Counted from the first letter of the stretch, positions 45,314-53,393 are shown. The stretch is DNA of 64,000 nucleotides from an uncultured Lachnospiraceae bacterium (GCA_910577645.1 CAJTOL010000002.1:186001-250000); one strand, 5' to 3'. The notes: a model not told the origin generated them from the letters alone. Numbers and translations are program-made.

Positions 45314-46105
45314 TCAGACTCCCTCTCCAAGGCCGTCTTCTATATGCTTTATAAACAAGTTCTGAATTCCCGGATATTCTCCCAGCCCCTTTAGCACACA
45401 GGTAATCTTATATCCTTCTTTTTCCAGACAATATTTCCAGGAATCTTCCCGGTCGCTGGCCATATCATGTCTGGCATGATCTCCTGCCACAATCATAAAA
45501 GGGGCAAGAATCACCTTTTCATAGCCCCCTTCTTTTAATCGCTTTTTCATGGTATCTAAGGACGGATAGGCTTCCACGGTTCCCAAAAACACATTGGAAT
45601 ACCCCATGTCCTTCATCCGGTAATCCAGGGCGGCGTAAACCGTATTGGCATAGTGGGTGGTCCCGTGGCCCATGTATACCAGGGCGGTGTCTGAGGGCAC
45701 CTGCCCCATTTCCTCTATCAGCGCCTCTATCACCTGACAGGAATCCTCCTCGCTGGTGATAAGGGGAGCTCCAAACCGGATGGTTTCAAACCGGCTTTCA
45801 AAGGCCAGGGCATCCCGGATCATCTGTTCATTTTCAATCCCGTTTATTACATGGGTGGGCTGGACAAAAACCTGTTGAAAGCCTTCCTCTGCCAGCCTTT
45901 CCATAGCCTCTTCCACTGTGTCCACATGGTAACAATCCCTGTCCTTCAGTTTTCGGATAATCATTTTGCTGGTCCAGGCCCGGCGGATCACATACTCCGG
46001 ATAAGCGTCCTGTATCCGGTTTTCAATGGCCTCTATGGTCTTTTTTCTGGTGTCCGCATAGCTGGTTCCGAAGCTGACCACCAGGATGGCTTTTTTGGTG
46101 TTCAT
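45314..46105 (-). CDS. cbiK: Sirohydrochlorin cobaltochelatase
   Basis: 263 residues. AILVVSFGTSYADTRKKTIE is the family start. The metal-binding His residues are in VYMGHGTTHYANTVY and MIVAGDHARHDMASD. It inserts Co2+ into sirohydrochlorin, committing it to cobalamin. Cytoplasmic: no signal peptide, unlike some exported CbiK. First gene of the operon, with a promoter and a short leader. Confidence 0.95.
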   Translation of the reverse strand: MNTKKAILVVSFGTSYADTRKKTIEAIENRIQDAYPEYVIRRAWTSKMIIRKLKDRDCYHVDTVEEAMERLAEEGFQQVFVQPTHVINGIENEQMIRDALAFESRFETIRFGAPLITSEEDSCQVIEALIEEMGQVPSDTALVYMGHGTTHYANTVYAALDYRMKDMGYSNVFLGTVEAYPSLDTMKKRLKEGGYEKVILAPFMIVAGDHARHDMASDREDSWKYCLEKEGYKITCVLKGLGEYPGIQNLFIKHIEDGLGEGV

Positions 46106-46161
46106 ATTGTAATGTTCCCTTCTGAACAGGCATTTAAAACGGATGCCTGGGTCTGATGTTT

Positions 46162-46190
46162 ATTTTAACGGGCAGCAGGGCTGTTGTCAA
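46162..46190 (-). promoter_or_regulatory. Sigma-A promoter of the cobalamin operon
   Basis: Minus strand: TTGACA (46185-46190), a 17-base spacer and TAAAAT (46162-46167). Only about 50 bases lie between the predicted start site and cbiK. They contain one small hairpin (CAGGCAT/ATGCCTG, 46125-46147) and no B12-box. Confidence 0.75.
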
Positions 46191-46203
46191 ATCTTTCTCC
46201 CCT

Positions 46204-46716
46204 CTATTTCTCAAAGCTTTTTTTATACAATGGATGCACCCATTTCCAAAAAAGCAGAATATGAATGATGCCAATGATCACGAAAACAAGCTGCGCCGCC
46301 ATTTCCGGTACTCCGGACAGCAGGATACCGTTCATATCTCCACCCCCGAAAAACCGGTATAAAAACGACAGGTATATAGGATCAATAAACATTAAGGCTA
46401 TCGTTATATAGTAGCCACAAGCCCTGAAAAACTTGTTTTTCATTTTGGTAAATAAGGGAGTCAGGCCTATGAAAATCCACGCCCCAATCAAGGTGCTGAC
46501 ACTGCCGGCAATATTGAAAATTACCATTTGATTTTCCGTCAAAAGCTCTGTATGAATTGCCACCTGAACTCCTGCCCCCAAAAACCGGATCTCCTGAAAT
46601 ACGCCATACAAAAGCGCTATCACCAGATGGCTGCCTTCATGGATAAAGTAGTAAAGGAACACAGCAACCATAAGGGCGCACCATTTTCTTATATTGCCGG
46701 ACACCTTTTCATTCAT
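46204..46716 (-). CDS. Membrane protein with HExxH motif (M50-like)
   Basis: 170 residues from the ATG; GGAGG is about 10 bases upstream. Four to five hydrophobic helices. Helix 1 carries FIHEGSHLVIALLYG, an HExxH zinc site inside a membrane segment as in site-2 proteases. A later MFIDPIYLSF could supply the third ligand (Asp), as in the M50 D-P motif. A role in intramembrane proteolysis is possible, but it could be a degenerate relative. It lies just upstream of the cobalamin promoter in the same direction. Confidence 0.65.
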   Translation of the reverse strand: MNEKVSGNIRKWCALMVAVFLYYFIHEGSHLVIALLYGVFQEIRFLGAGVQVAIHTELLTENQMVIFNIAGSVSTLIGAWIFIGLTPLFTKMKNKFFRACGYYITIALMFIDPIYLSFLYRFFGGGDMNGILLSGVPEMAAQLVFVIIGIIHILLFWKWVHPLYKKSFEK

Positions 46717-46751
46717 CGGTTTTTGTCCTCCTTCCATATTTAACCGCCGGT

Positions 46752-47729
46752 TTATTCATACTCAAACTTCATATCCCAGGACTCACGAATATCGTCCATC
46801 AGCCGCAATACTGTCAGACTGTCCTCTGGCGTAAATTTGTCACTGTGGGATTTTCCCGCAGCCGCACACCGGGATGCCTCTTCAATCTGATATTCAAAGC
46901 CGTTAATTTGGAATGGGCAATCTATTTCGTATACCTGGCCTTCGTAAACTTTGATCTCCATATGCTGCGCGTGCTGATAATCTTTTAAGGTAATGGTTCC
47001 TTTCTCCCCGTAAATCACTGCCTCCCGCTCCATAATCATACCGATAGACTGGGCGCAGTATGCGGTACAGCCGTCCGGATAGGACAGGTTCAGGGTGCTG
47101 AAATCATCCGTGCCATATTCATTTATGTGCACCTCGCTGTGAAAAGCTTTTGGAGCCGTACCGGTAACCATATGGAGAAAGCCCAGGTTGTAAATGCCGA
47201 TGTCCAGAAGTGCGCCGCCTCCCAGCCCTGACTGGAATTTCCGCTCTTTTCTTGCACCTTTTGCAATAAATCCGTATTCGCAGCGAATGTGGCGGACCCT
47301 GCCGATTAGGCCTTCTGACAGGGCCTCCCAGAGACGGCTATAGATGGGAAGAAAACGGATCCAGAAGGCTTCCATAATAAAAAGACCTTTTTCCTCTGCC
47401 AGCTTATAGAGAGTCTCCGCTTCCCCGGCATTGGTGGTAAAAGGCTTTTCGCAGAGCACATGCTTTCCTGCATTTAAACACATCAGGCAATTTTCATAGT
47501 GAAGGTTGTTGGGCGTTGCCACATACACAATCTCCACCTCCGGGTCTGCTGCCAGAGCTTCATAAGATCCGTAGCATCTGGGAACCTGATATTCCTCTGC
47601 AAAAGCTTGAGCAGAAGTCTGATTTCTGGATCCTACTGCCGTTAAAAGCTCGCCGGATCCCTCCATCTGCCTGAGAGTGGATGCAAATTTCTTTGCGATA
47701 TTTCCGGTTGCTAAAATTCCCCATTTCAT
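46752..47729 (-). CDS. Gfo/Idh/MocA family oxidoreductase
   Basis: 325 residues from the ATG with AAAGGAG; the longer frame to 47852 runs into the kinase fragment. MKWGILATGNIAKKFASTLR is the Rossmann start and GKHVLCEKPFTTNAGEAETL the EKP motif. GGGALLDIGIYNLGFLHMV contains the catalytic DxGxH-like region, here DIGIYN. It oxidises or reduces a sugar or polyol with NAD(P). Substrate unknown. It probably follows the kinase remnant in one transcript. Confidence 0.88.
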   Translation of the reverse strand: MKWGILATGNIAKKFASTLRQMEGSGELLTAVGSRNQTSAQAFAEEYQVPRCYGSYEALAADPEVEIVYVATPNNLHYENCLMCLNAGKHVLCEKPFTTNAGEAETLYKLAEEKGLFIMEAFWIRFLPIYSRLWEALSEGLIGRVRHIRCEYGFIAKGARKERKFQSGLGGGALLDIGIYNLGFLHMVTGTAPKAFHSEVHINEYGTDDFSTLNLSYPDGCTAYCAQSIGMIMEREAVIYGEKGTITLKDYQHAQHMEIKVYEGQVYEIDCPFQINGFEYQIEEASRCAAAGKSHSDKFTPEDSLTVLRLMDDIRESWDMKFEYE

Positions 47730-47734
47730 AATTT

Positions 47735-48060
47735 TTACTGCTCCTTTCCTGTTTTTGCTTCCTCTGCCGCCTTTCTGATCTGCTCCAAATTCCAGTCCAA
47801 ATCCCCGTTTCCATCCAGAATAATCCGGGGACAGGCCAGAAGCTTTTCCCACTGATCATGTTTTGCCCTGCTTCTGGTATCCAGCCCGCCGGTATCGTAG
47901 CCGGATGCCCAGATAAGGAACTGGCAATGGGCTTCATACATGTCGCCTCCCGGCTCAATCCTGGAACCGAATTTACGTCTCTCCCGCTCTTTGATTCTGG
48001 CAATACGAATCTCAGTAGGCGTTACCAGCCGGACTGCCAGGGTAAAAATAGTATGATTTT
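47735..48060 (-). pseudogene. 5'-truncated P-loop kinase-like gene
   Basis: The frame is open from about 48060 to the stop at 47735 (about 108 codons). It reads FTLAVRLVTPTEIRIARIKE, then EPGGDMYEAHCQFLIWASGY. This is the C-terminal half (lid and last helix) of adenylate/shikimate-kinase-like AAA ATPases that usually have about 185 residues. The P-loop half is absent, and the upstream bases belong to the nitrilase gene end. Some peptide could start at the ATG at 47941. AAAGGAGCAG, the next gene's ribosome binding site, lies in its 3' end. Confidence 0.6.
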
Positions 48061-48063
48061 GTT

Positions 48064-48942
48064 TCAGGGCCGGTAGTCTTCCCGAATAAACGGCTCCTTT
48101 CGCTCTGTATCTATTAAAAGTCCATATTTTTTCGGATGCCGGTATGCATTTCCATGAACCTCCCGGCTCCGATAGAGGCGGATTTCCTCTATGGGAATCT
48201 CTGCCCGATAGATGCCTTCCTTCTCTCCTGTTTCTAATATCAGGGTATCCCTGGATTCCGCTTCCTCCGGCCTGTATGCAATGCCGTCAAAGACCGTGGA
48301 ATGGCCGTTGCAGTCCGGCTGTCCTTTGGGATAATTTACAGTTGCAATGGCCGCCATATTTTCGTAGGCCCGGCCCCGAAGCTGGGAAATCCGGTTGATT
48401 TCCATGGGGCAGGCGTTGGGAACCAGAATCAGTTCTGCTCCTTTTAGCATCAGGATTCTGGCGCTTTCCGGAAACTCCCGGTCATAGCAGATCATGGCGC
48501 CGGTTTTTACCGGGCCCTTTTCTGTGTCTAAATCTGCCACGAAAAAGTCATCTCCGGCAGTAAGGCGGCTCTCTTCTCCAAAGTCACAGGTATGAACCTT
48601 GGCGTAGGAAAAAAGCGGTTTGCCAAACCGGTCTATCAGGCAGACTGTGTTTCTGGGAAGAGGTTCCCAGGCTTCCAGATAGGTAACGGCAATGGCCATA
48701 TTCAGCTCTTTTGCAAGATTTGAAAAGGCCGTCATAAACGGGCCGTCTTTTGGGATTGCAGATTGTTTTAAGATGTCCGGATTTTCCGAAATCCCATAGC
48801 CGGTGCTCCACATTTCCGGAAACAGGGCGATATCCGCCCCCATGGCTTTAGCCTGGCGGCAAGCGTCCAGGCCTTTCTGCAGATTTTCTTCTATGGATTT
48901 GCCCGGCATTAACTGAAGCAGGGCTATGGTAATGGTTTTCAT
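48064..48942 (-). CDS. Carbon-nitrogen hydrolase (nitrilase superfamily)
   Basis: 292 residues with the Glu-Lys-Cys triad: E in ADIALFPEMWSTGYG, K in LFSYAKVHTCDFGEE and C in GAMICYDREFPESARIL. This superfamily hydrolyses nitriles, amides or carbamoyl groups; the Nit/aliphatic amidase branch fits best. Its stop is directly followed by the truncated kinase fragment. Substrate not determined. Confidence 0.9.
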   Translation of the reverse strand: MKTITIALLQLMPGKSIEENLQKGLDACRQAKAMGADIALFPEMWSTGYGISENPDILKQSAIPKDGPFMTAFSNLAKELNMAIAVTYLEAWEPLPRNTVCLIDRFGKPLFSYAKVHTCDFGEESRLTAGDDFFVADLDTEKGPVKTGAMICYDREFPESARILMLKGAELILVPNACPMEINRISQLRGRAYENMAAIATVNYPKGQPDCNGHSTVFDGIAYRPEEAESRDTLILETGEKEGIYRAEIPIEEIRLYRSREVHGNAYRHPKKYGLLIDTERKEPFIREDYRP

Positions 48943-48955
48943 AGGCTATTCCTCC

Positions 48956-49768
48956 CTATTCTGGTAATGATGCCGGAATCTCAATGGTCAGTATCTCTTC
49001 TAATTCCTTATATGAAAATCCCAGACCATAAGCCATGTCCTGACTTTTCAGCGTCCCTTTTGGAAACCAGATCTCCATGTTTTCCGGAAAGAAAAGAAAG
49101 TTTTCCGGCTTTATCGCCGCCTTCATCTCTTTTCTGAGTTCCGGCTCTCTGATTCCGGCTATGTTGAGAAGCTGTTCCATTGTCTCTTCTTTTGGCAGAC
49201 GAAACAGAGTCCATATGTCAAGCTTTTTTCCGGTCTGGCGGTCAAATATTGCTCCCAGTCGGATCTCCTCCGCCTCTCTGCTTCCGGTGGGAATGGTTAT
49301 GGACGTTAAAAAGGCGATGAAGCTGTCTCCGGAGGCAGTGGGGGATATGGTTTGATTTAGGGTAAATGCCTGGAATTTTTCTCCGGCTTCTTTGCTTTTT
49401 CCATAAGCTTCATAAGCTTTTTGGAGTTCTGCCTGGAGGTCGTAAAGGATTCCTTGTTTTTCGTAATAGTCTAAAATTGTCTGCCTGGCAGGTTCTTTTA
49501 AATCCTTCAGGCTTTCTACTCCTGCCGTTATGCTGTTATCTGGTCCTGCCGGCTCCTGAACCTGTAATATTACTGTGCCGTCAGGCAGCCGGTATTCTTC
49601 CCAAATTCCGGATTCTGGTTCCCACAAGTCTGCATATTGGCCGTCGGAAAAAACGACGGCTTTCTCCTGCGTTATGGTCCAGGGATTTTCTATGGGGGCT
49701 TTGGGGCTGCAGGCCGTTGCTGTCAGCAGGAATAGGGTTGTTGGGAGAATTAGGAGTTTTGAGGGCAT
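48956..49768 (-). CDS. DUF3298-like lipoprotein
   Basis: 270 residues. Signal: MPSKLLILPTTLFLLTATAC, with TATAC as lipobox, so anchored to the outside of the membrane. The C-terminal half (AIFDRQTGKKLDIWTLF, then KPENFLFFPENMEIWFPKGT) resembles the DUF3298/RsiV fold, which binds lysozyme in RsiV, but no anti-sigma domain or sigma factor gene is present. It is 13 bases upstream of the nitrilase stop side, so it may not be co-transcribed in any meaningful way. Confidence 0.65.
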   Translation of the reverse strand: MPSKLLILPTTLFLLTATACSPKAPIENPWTITQEKAVVFSDGQYADLWEPESGIWEEYRLPDGTVILQVQEPAGPDNSITAGVESLKDLKEPARQTILDYYEKQGILYDLQAELQKAYEAYGKSKEAGEKFQAFTLNQTISPTASGDSFIAFLTSITIPTGSREAEEIRLGAIFDRQTGKKLDIWTLFRLPKEETMEQLLNIAGIREPELRKEMKAAIKPENFLFFPENMEIWFPKGTLKSQDMAYGLGFSYKELEEILTIEIPASLPE

Positions 49769-49810
49769 GGGATTTTTCCTTCTTTTTGTTTGGGGTGGGA
49801 GTAGGGGGGG

Positions 49811-49905
49811 GCTGGCTCCGCAGTGGGGAGATTTCTTACGCTTGGCGTATGGGGTGGGCCAGCTCCGCAGTGCGGAGATTTCTTACGCCAAGCGTAAGAA
49901 ATCTC
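49811..49905. repeat. Tandem direct repeat with 14-bp palindrome
   Basis: A 31-base unit at 49811-49841 recurs at 49858-49888 with 3 mismatches. The second copy extends to GAGATTTCTTACGC (49875-49888) and GCGTAAGAAATCTC (49892-49905), a perfect 14-bp palindrome with a CAA loop. The first copy lacks the closing arm. Confidence 0.6.
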
Positions 49906-49923
49906 ACGGGCTCTCGCCCTATG

Positions 49924-49986
49924 AAAAAAAGAGAATAAGAACTCGCTTTTGTGCGAGCACAACGCGGGTTCTTATTCTCTTTTTTT
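49924..49986 (-). terminator. Strong bidirectional terminator
   Basis: A perfect 19-bp inverted repeat: AAAAAAAGAGAATAAGAAC (49924-49942) and GTTCTTATTCTCTTTTTTT (49968-49986), with an inner TCGC/GCGA hairpin. It ends the ABC-F gene 26 bases after its stop. Confidence 0.85.
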
Positions 49987-50012
49987 CGCACTGCTCTTTG
50001 CTTTCGTGGACA

Positions 50013-51626
50013 TTATACCACTTGGGCTTCTTTTCCGGCAATGGTTTCTTTGAATCTTTCGTCGTGTTCTACTAAAATCATGGTTGGATGGGCGGTTTGG
50101 ATGACTTGTTCAATCTGCATGCGGGAGTAGACGTCGATGTAGTTTAATGGTTCGTCCCAAAGGTAGAGATCTGCCTGCTGGCAAAGGCTTTGGGCTAACA
50201 ACACCTTTTTTTTCTGCCCTTCGCTGAATTCTTCCATCCGTTTATCAAATTGCTGCCTTGGCATATCCAGCTTTCTGAGAAGGGTCATAAACAAGTCCAT
50301 TTCTATTTCTTCCTCTTCCTGAAGACGTCTGGCATATTCTTTCAGGCGGCCGGAAAGGAAGGAAGCGTCCTGAGGCACATAGGAAATTTTTAAGTGGGAG
50401 TCCATCCATAGGGTTCCCTTGGTTACTGCTTCTTTCATGGCTGTGCCGTAAGTCTTTGGGCTGCTTTTTATGCCGGAAGCCAAAGAGGCTTTTTGAAATG
50501 CATATTCCTCCATCAGCTTTTTTAAAATAGTGGATTTTCCGCAGCCATTTTTACCTGTCAGAAAAATCTGCTCTCCGGGCATTAGCTCAAAGCTGGTGTT
50601 GGTAAAAACCGGAATCAACCTGGAGGGATCCTGCCTGTCTGGATATGATATGCCAAAATCCCGCAACCGGACAAGGGGTCTGTCCTTTCTTACCTGGTTA
50701 AGGCCTGGGAATAGTTTTAAATCTTCTGCAATTTCAATGTCTTTTAACAGCCCGGATTTCTCGTCAATGGCCCTTTGCTGACGCTTTTCCAGATTCTTCC
50801 GGCGCTGCTGCATACGGCGGGATTTCTCTCCTACATAGGCCCGGGTATCAATACATCCGGTGGTTTCAAATTTAAGGACCGCCTTTTTCCCAATCTTGGT
50901 GGATTCCACCTCATCAGCCCAGGCTTTCGCCTGCTTGGCGGCGTTTTTCAGCCTGCGGATGTCTCCCCGCAGCCTTTGGTTTTCGTCCAGCTCAAATTGA
51001 TCCTGGCGCTGCTTATTCTCATACCAGGTGGAAAAATCCCCTTTGGTTACGGTTATTTTTGTTTTGTTGATTGCCAGGATATGATCCACAGACCGATCCA
51101 GAAAAGCCCTGTCATGGGATACCAGAATAAATCCTTTTTTCTTTGCCAGGTAATCGCCTACCAGTTGTCTGGTTTCTGTATCCAGATGGTTGGTTGGCTC
51201 ATCGATCAGCAGAAAATTATGTTCCTTTAAAAACAGTACCGCTAACAAAACCTTGGTTCTCTCCCCTCCTGACAGAGTGAAAAACGGCCTTAATAAAGCT
51301 TCCTCCTCCATCTCCAGCCGGGACAGCTCCCGAACCAGCTGCCAGTATTCCAGCTCTGGATAAATCCCGTAAGCTACGGCTATGGTATCCTCCTCTATGT
51401 TGGGGACAGAAAATGGAAAGTAATCAAATTCTACATCTGCTTTTATTTTCCCCCGATACTCCATCTGTCCCATCAGAAGCTTTAAAAAGGTGGTTTTTCC
51501 CCGGCCGTTCCTTCCCACAAATCCCAGTTTCCAATTTGTATCAATCTGAAAAGATGCCTCATCAAAGATCAAATCATAGCTGCCGTCGTAGGAAAAGGTT
51601 AAATCGCTGACCTGTATTAATGACAT
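50013..51626 (-). CDS. Lsa-type ABC-F ribosomal protection protein
   Basis: 537 residues from the ATG preceded by GGAGGTG 6 bases upstream. Two ATPase domains: Walker A VGRNGRGKTTFLKLL and TGKNGCGKSTILKKL; signatures TLSGGERTKVLLAVL and FSEGQKKKVLLAQSL; Walker B LLIDEPTNHLD and LYLWDEPLNYID. No transmembrane helices. A charged interdomain linker (about residues 180-290) reaches the peptidyl-transferase centre in homologues. The start MSLIQVSDLTFSYDGSYDLI is Lsa/CplR-like. Resistance to lincosamides, streptogramin A or pleuromutilins is inferred from family. A leader peptide and attenuator lie upstream. Confidence 0.9.
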   Translation of the reverse strand: MSLIQVSDLTFSYDGSYDLIFDEASFQIDTNWKLGFVGRNGRGKTTFLKLLMGQMEYRGKIKADVEFDYFPFSVPNIEEDTIAVAYGIYPELEYWQLVRELSRLEMEEEALLRPFFTLSGGERTKVLLAVLFLKEHNFLLIDEPTNHLDTETRQLVGDYLAKKKGFILVSHDRAFLDRSVDHILAINKTKITVTKGDFSTWYENKQRQDQFELDENQRLRGDIRRLKNAAKQAKAWADEVESTKIGKKAVLKFETTGCIDTRAYVGEKSRRMQQRRKNLEKRQQRAIDEKSGLLKDIEIAEDLKLFPGLNQVRKDRPLVRLRDFGISYPDRQDPSRLIPVFTNTSFELMPGEQIFLTGKNGCGKSTILKKLMEEYAFQKASLASGIKSSPKTYGTAMKEAVTKGTLWMDSHLKISYVPQDASFLSGRLKEYARRLQEEEEIEMDLFMTLLRKLDMPRQQFDKRMEEFSEGQKKKVLLAQSLCQQADLYLWDEPLNYIDVYSRMQIEQVIQTAHPTMILVEHDERFKETIAGKEAQVV

Positions 51627-51709
51627 TTGTAAACACCTCCGTTTGCTCATAATGCCGCTGGCGCATGTTGCTGCAGCAACGAATTTCCTTATGCGCCTTT
51701 GTGCATCAT

Positions 51710-51741
51710 AAAAAGGCTGCGAGAAGATCCTTCTCACAGCC
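51710..51741 (-). terminator. Attenuator terminator in the ABC-F leader
   Basis: Minus strand: arm GGCTGTGAGAA (51731-51741) pairs with TTCTCGCAGCC (51715-51725, one mismatch), then TTTTT. It lies inside the leader, 84 bases upstream of the ABC-F start and just after the short leader ORF. Confidence 0.75.
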
Positions 51742-51775
51742 ATAATCCGCACACGGAAAAAATGTACTCTCTAAA

Positions 51776-51841
51776 TCACGCCCACATCCAAAGAATTCTC
51801 CCTGAAAAGGCGTTCCGAAAGAACACGCTGATAAGAATCAT
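51776..51841 (-). CDS. Putative 21-residue leader peptide of the ABC-F gene
   Basis: The minus-strand ATG at 51839-51841 is 5 bases after CAGGAG. The peptide begins MILISVFFRN and ends RILWMWA, then TGA at 51776. It lies between the promoter and the attenuator hairpin. Antibiotic-stalled ribosomes on such peptides are known to release attenuators of ABC-F genes. An ultra-short MI-stop ORF (51959-51967) with GAGGTG is also in the leader. Translation is not shown, only predicted. Confidence 0.5.
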   Translation of the reverse strand: MILISVFFRNAFSGRILWMWA

Positions 51842-51997
51842 CGAATCTCCTGCACCAAAACCACAGACAGTATGCGGATATTACCAGCTAATGGGGATAT
51901 CCCAATCGCCGTTCCTCTGTCCAAGTTACATCCTGTTGGTTTTTTTCTGCAAGAGAATCAAATCATCTTTTCACCTCGTTTCCTGTATTCTGCCGTC

Positions 51998-52026
51998 ATT
52001 ATACACAGGGAGCCATCCGTTGTCAA
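51998..52026 (-). promoter_or_regulatory. Consensus sigma-A promoter of the ABC-F gene
   Basis: Minus strand: TTGACA (52021-52026), a 17-base spacer and TATAAT (51998-52003), a perfect match to consensus. The transcript start is near 51990, giving a leader of about 365 bases. Confidence 0.9.
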
Positions 52027-52077
52027 GAGGTGATTTCAAGTATTCGCCAAAAGTTTTTTGCTGGTGATTTGCTGATT

Positions 52078-53070
52078 TTATAGCTTGGCGGCTAATTGGG
52101 CTCGTCTTGACTCTGGTACTTTCAGGGCCGCCATAGCCTGTTCAGCCGAAAAATGAAGGGTTTCCATCAAACTTCTCAGGTTTTGCAGTAATGTCTCCTC
52201 CTGTGTCTCTTTCGTGGCCTTTATTGCTGCTTCCTCTGCAGCTTCTTTCGCCGCTTCCCGTTTCATATCTTCCCACGCCTTACACACATCAACCGTCTCC
52301 TCTCCGTCTTTTAATTCCAATTTGACATTTACACACTGATTTAGTACCTCAATCTCTTCCCGTCTTAATTTGTGAAAATTCCCATGAACGATCCTATCCA
52401 TTTTTTTCATATCATTAGCATACTTAATAAATCCCAATACTTCTTTTAACGATGAATGAAATTTTTCCAGTTCCTCATCCGACAGCCCCGCTGGCACAAT
52501 AAGATGAATCTGATAGTCAGGAACCAGGGAAAGTATCCGTTCATCCTTCACATTCATCATCTCATGAAGAGAAGTCGGGCCATCCCATTCGTCCGGTGAA
52601 AAGAAGATAACCAACGTAATAACCGGTATCAGCTTATCCTCTTTATAAAAGCCGGACAAAAACTCTCCCTTGCCATGTTCCTTATAGTCCTTCGCCTTCC
52701 TATGGCTGTTAGCCGCCTCCTGAACCTGTTTTGCATAGTGTAAGGTGTCATACACCAAATTTTTCACAGGCATAGCATAATGCACATCACTCTGATTCTC
52801 GATTCCAAGAAGCAGATATGCCGCGTTTTCATCCTGCATGGCGGTCAGGCTTTTCATCACATCCCGGTACTTCTGTTCCGGCTCCCCGGCGCCGTCCGCA
52901 CCATAGGGAACTACTATTTCCGCAGTATCCAGCTCTTTCAGCTGCTCTGGTCGGATCACCTGTTGACCACCAAAGATATAGTAGTTAAATGCGTCTGCGA
53001 AAATCGTGTTCTGTTTTACATAAGCCCCTGTCACCATATCCTTACGCCCCAATCTTCTCACCTCCCTCAT
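52078..53070 (-). CDS. Rpn-family PD-(D/E)XK nuclease/putative transposase
   Basis: 330 residues. The N-terminal half has NTIFADAFNYYIFGG, then LDTAEIVVPYGADGAGEPEQ and AAYLLLGIENQSDVHYAMP; the D...ExQ spacing fits the PD-(D/E)XK fold of the Rpn/PDDEXK transposase-like group. LIPVITLVIFFSPDEWDGPT follows. The C-terminus is Ala/Glu-rich, with KREAAKEAAEEAA repeats. Rpn proteins promote RecA-independent recombination by DNA cleavage. It sits 48 bases before the palindromic element at 53118. Confidence 0.8.
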   Translation of the reverse strand: MREVRRLGRKDMVTGAYVKQNTIFADAFNYYIFGGQQVIRPEQLKELDTAEIVVPYGADGAGEPEQKYRDVMKSLTAMQDENAAYLLLGIENQSDVHYAMPVKNLVYDTLHYAKQVQEAANSHRKAKDYKEHGKGEFLSGFYKEDKLIPVITLVIFFSPDEWDGPTSLHEMMNVKDERILSLVPDYQIHLIVPAGLSDEELEKFHSSLKEVLGFIKYANDMKKMDRIVHGNFHKLRREEIEVLNQCVNVKLELKDGEETVDVCKAWEDMKREAAKEAAEEAAIKATKETQEETLLQNLRSLMETLHFSAEQAMAALKVPESRRAQLAAKL

Positions 53071-53117
53071 TCCTGCAATATGTCATTTCAATATAAGCCA
53101 GTCTTAATTCTCTTTCT

Positions 53118-53393
53118 ATACCCTCAGTGGACAAGGAGACACACGGTTCTGCACCACAGATTTGCGATTCTGCGTCGTTACTGTCACTTGGCGTACCCCA
53201 GTACGCCGCGTTCCAATGCCTTGCAGAATCACAAATCTGAGATGCAGAACTCCTTTGGACCTCAACCGCCGAATTTTGGCGGCTGGCAAGGCAACGGATG
53301 AAGGCGTACTGGATGTACGCCGACTGACGTTAACGCCGCCAGCCGTCAAAAGACGGTGGTTGAGGCGTGTGTGCCCTTGTCCACTGAGGGTAT
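53118..53393. repeat. 276-bp palindromic element with 19-bp inverted ends
   Basis: Ends are ATACCCTCAGTGGACAAGG (53118-53136) and its exact complement at 53375-53393. Inside are two separate hairpin arms. Arm 1 (about 53145-53252) closes GTTCTGCA with TGCAGAAC, has CAGATTTG/CAAATCTG pairing and a GGCGTA/TACGCC core. Arm 2 (about 53262-53368) closes CCTCAACC with GGTTGAGG and has a GGCGTAC/GTACGCC core. No transposase is coded. A 77-codon ORF on the minus strand inside it (53116-53349) is not a real gene. Confidence 0.8.

Noticed and set aside
53116..53349. 77-codon ORF inside the palindromic element
   Set aside because: It is the translation of the hairpin arms; no ribosome binding site and composition follows the repeat.
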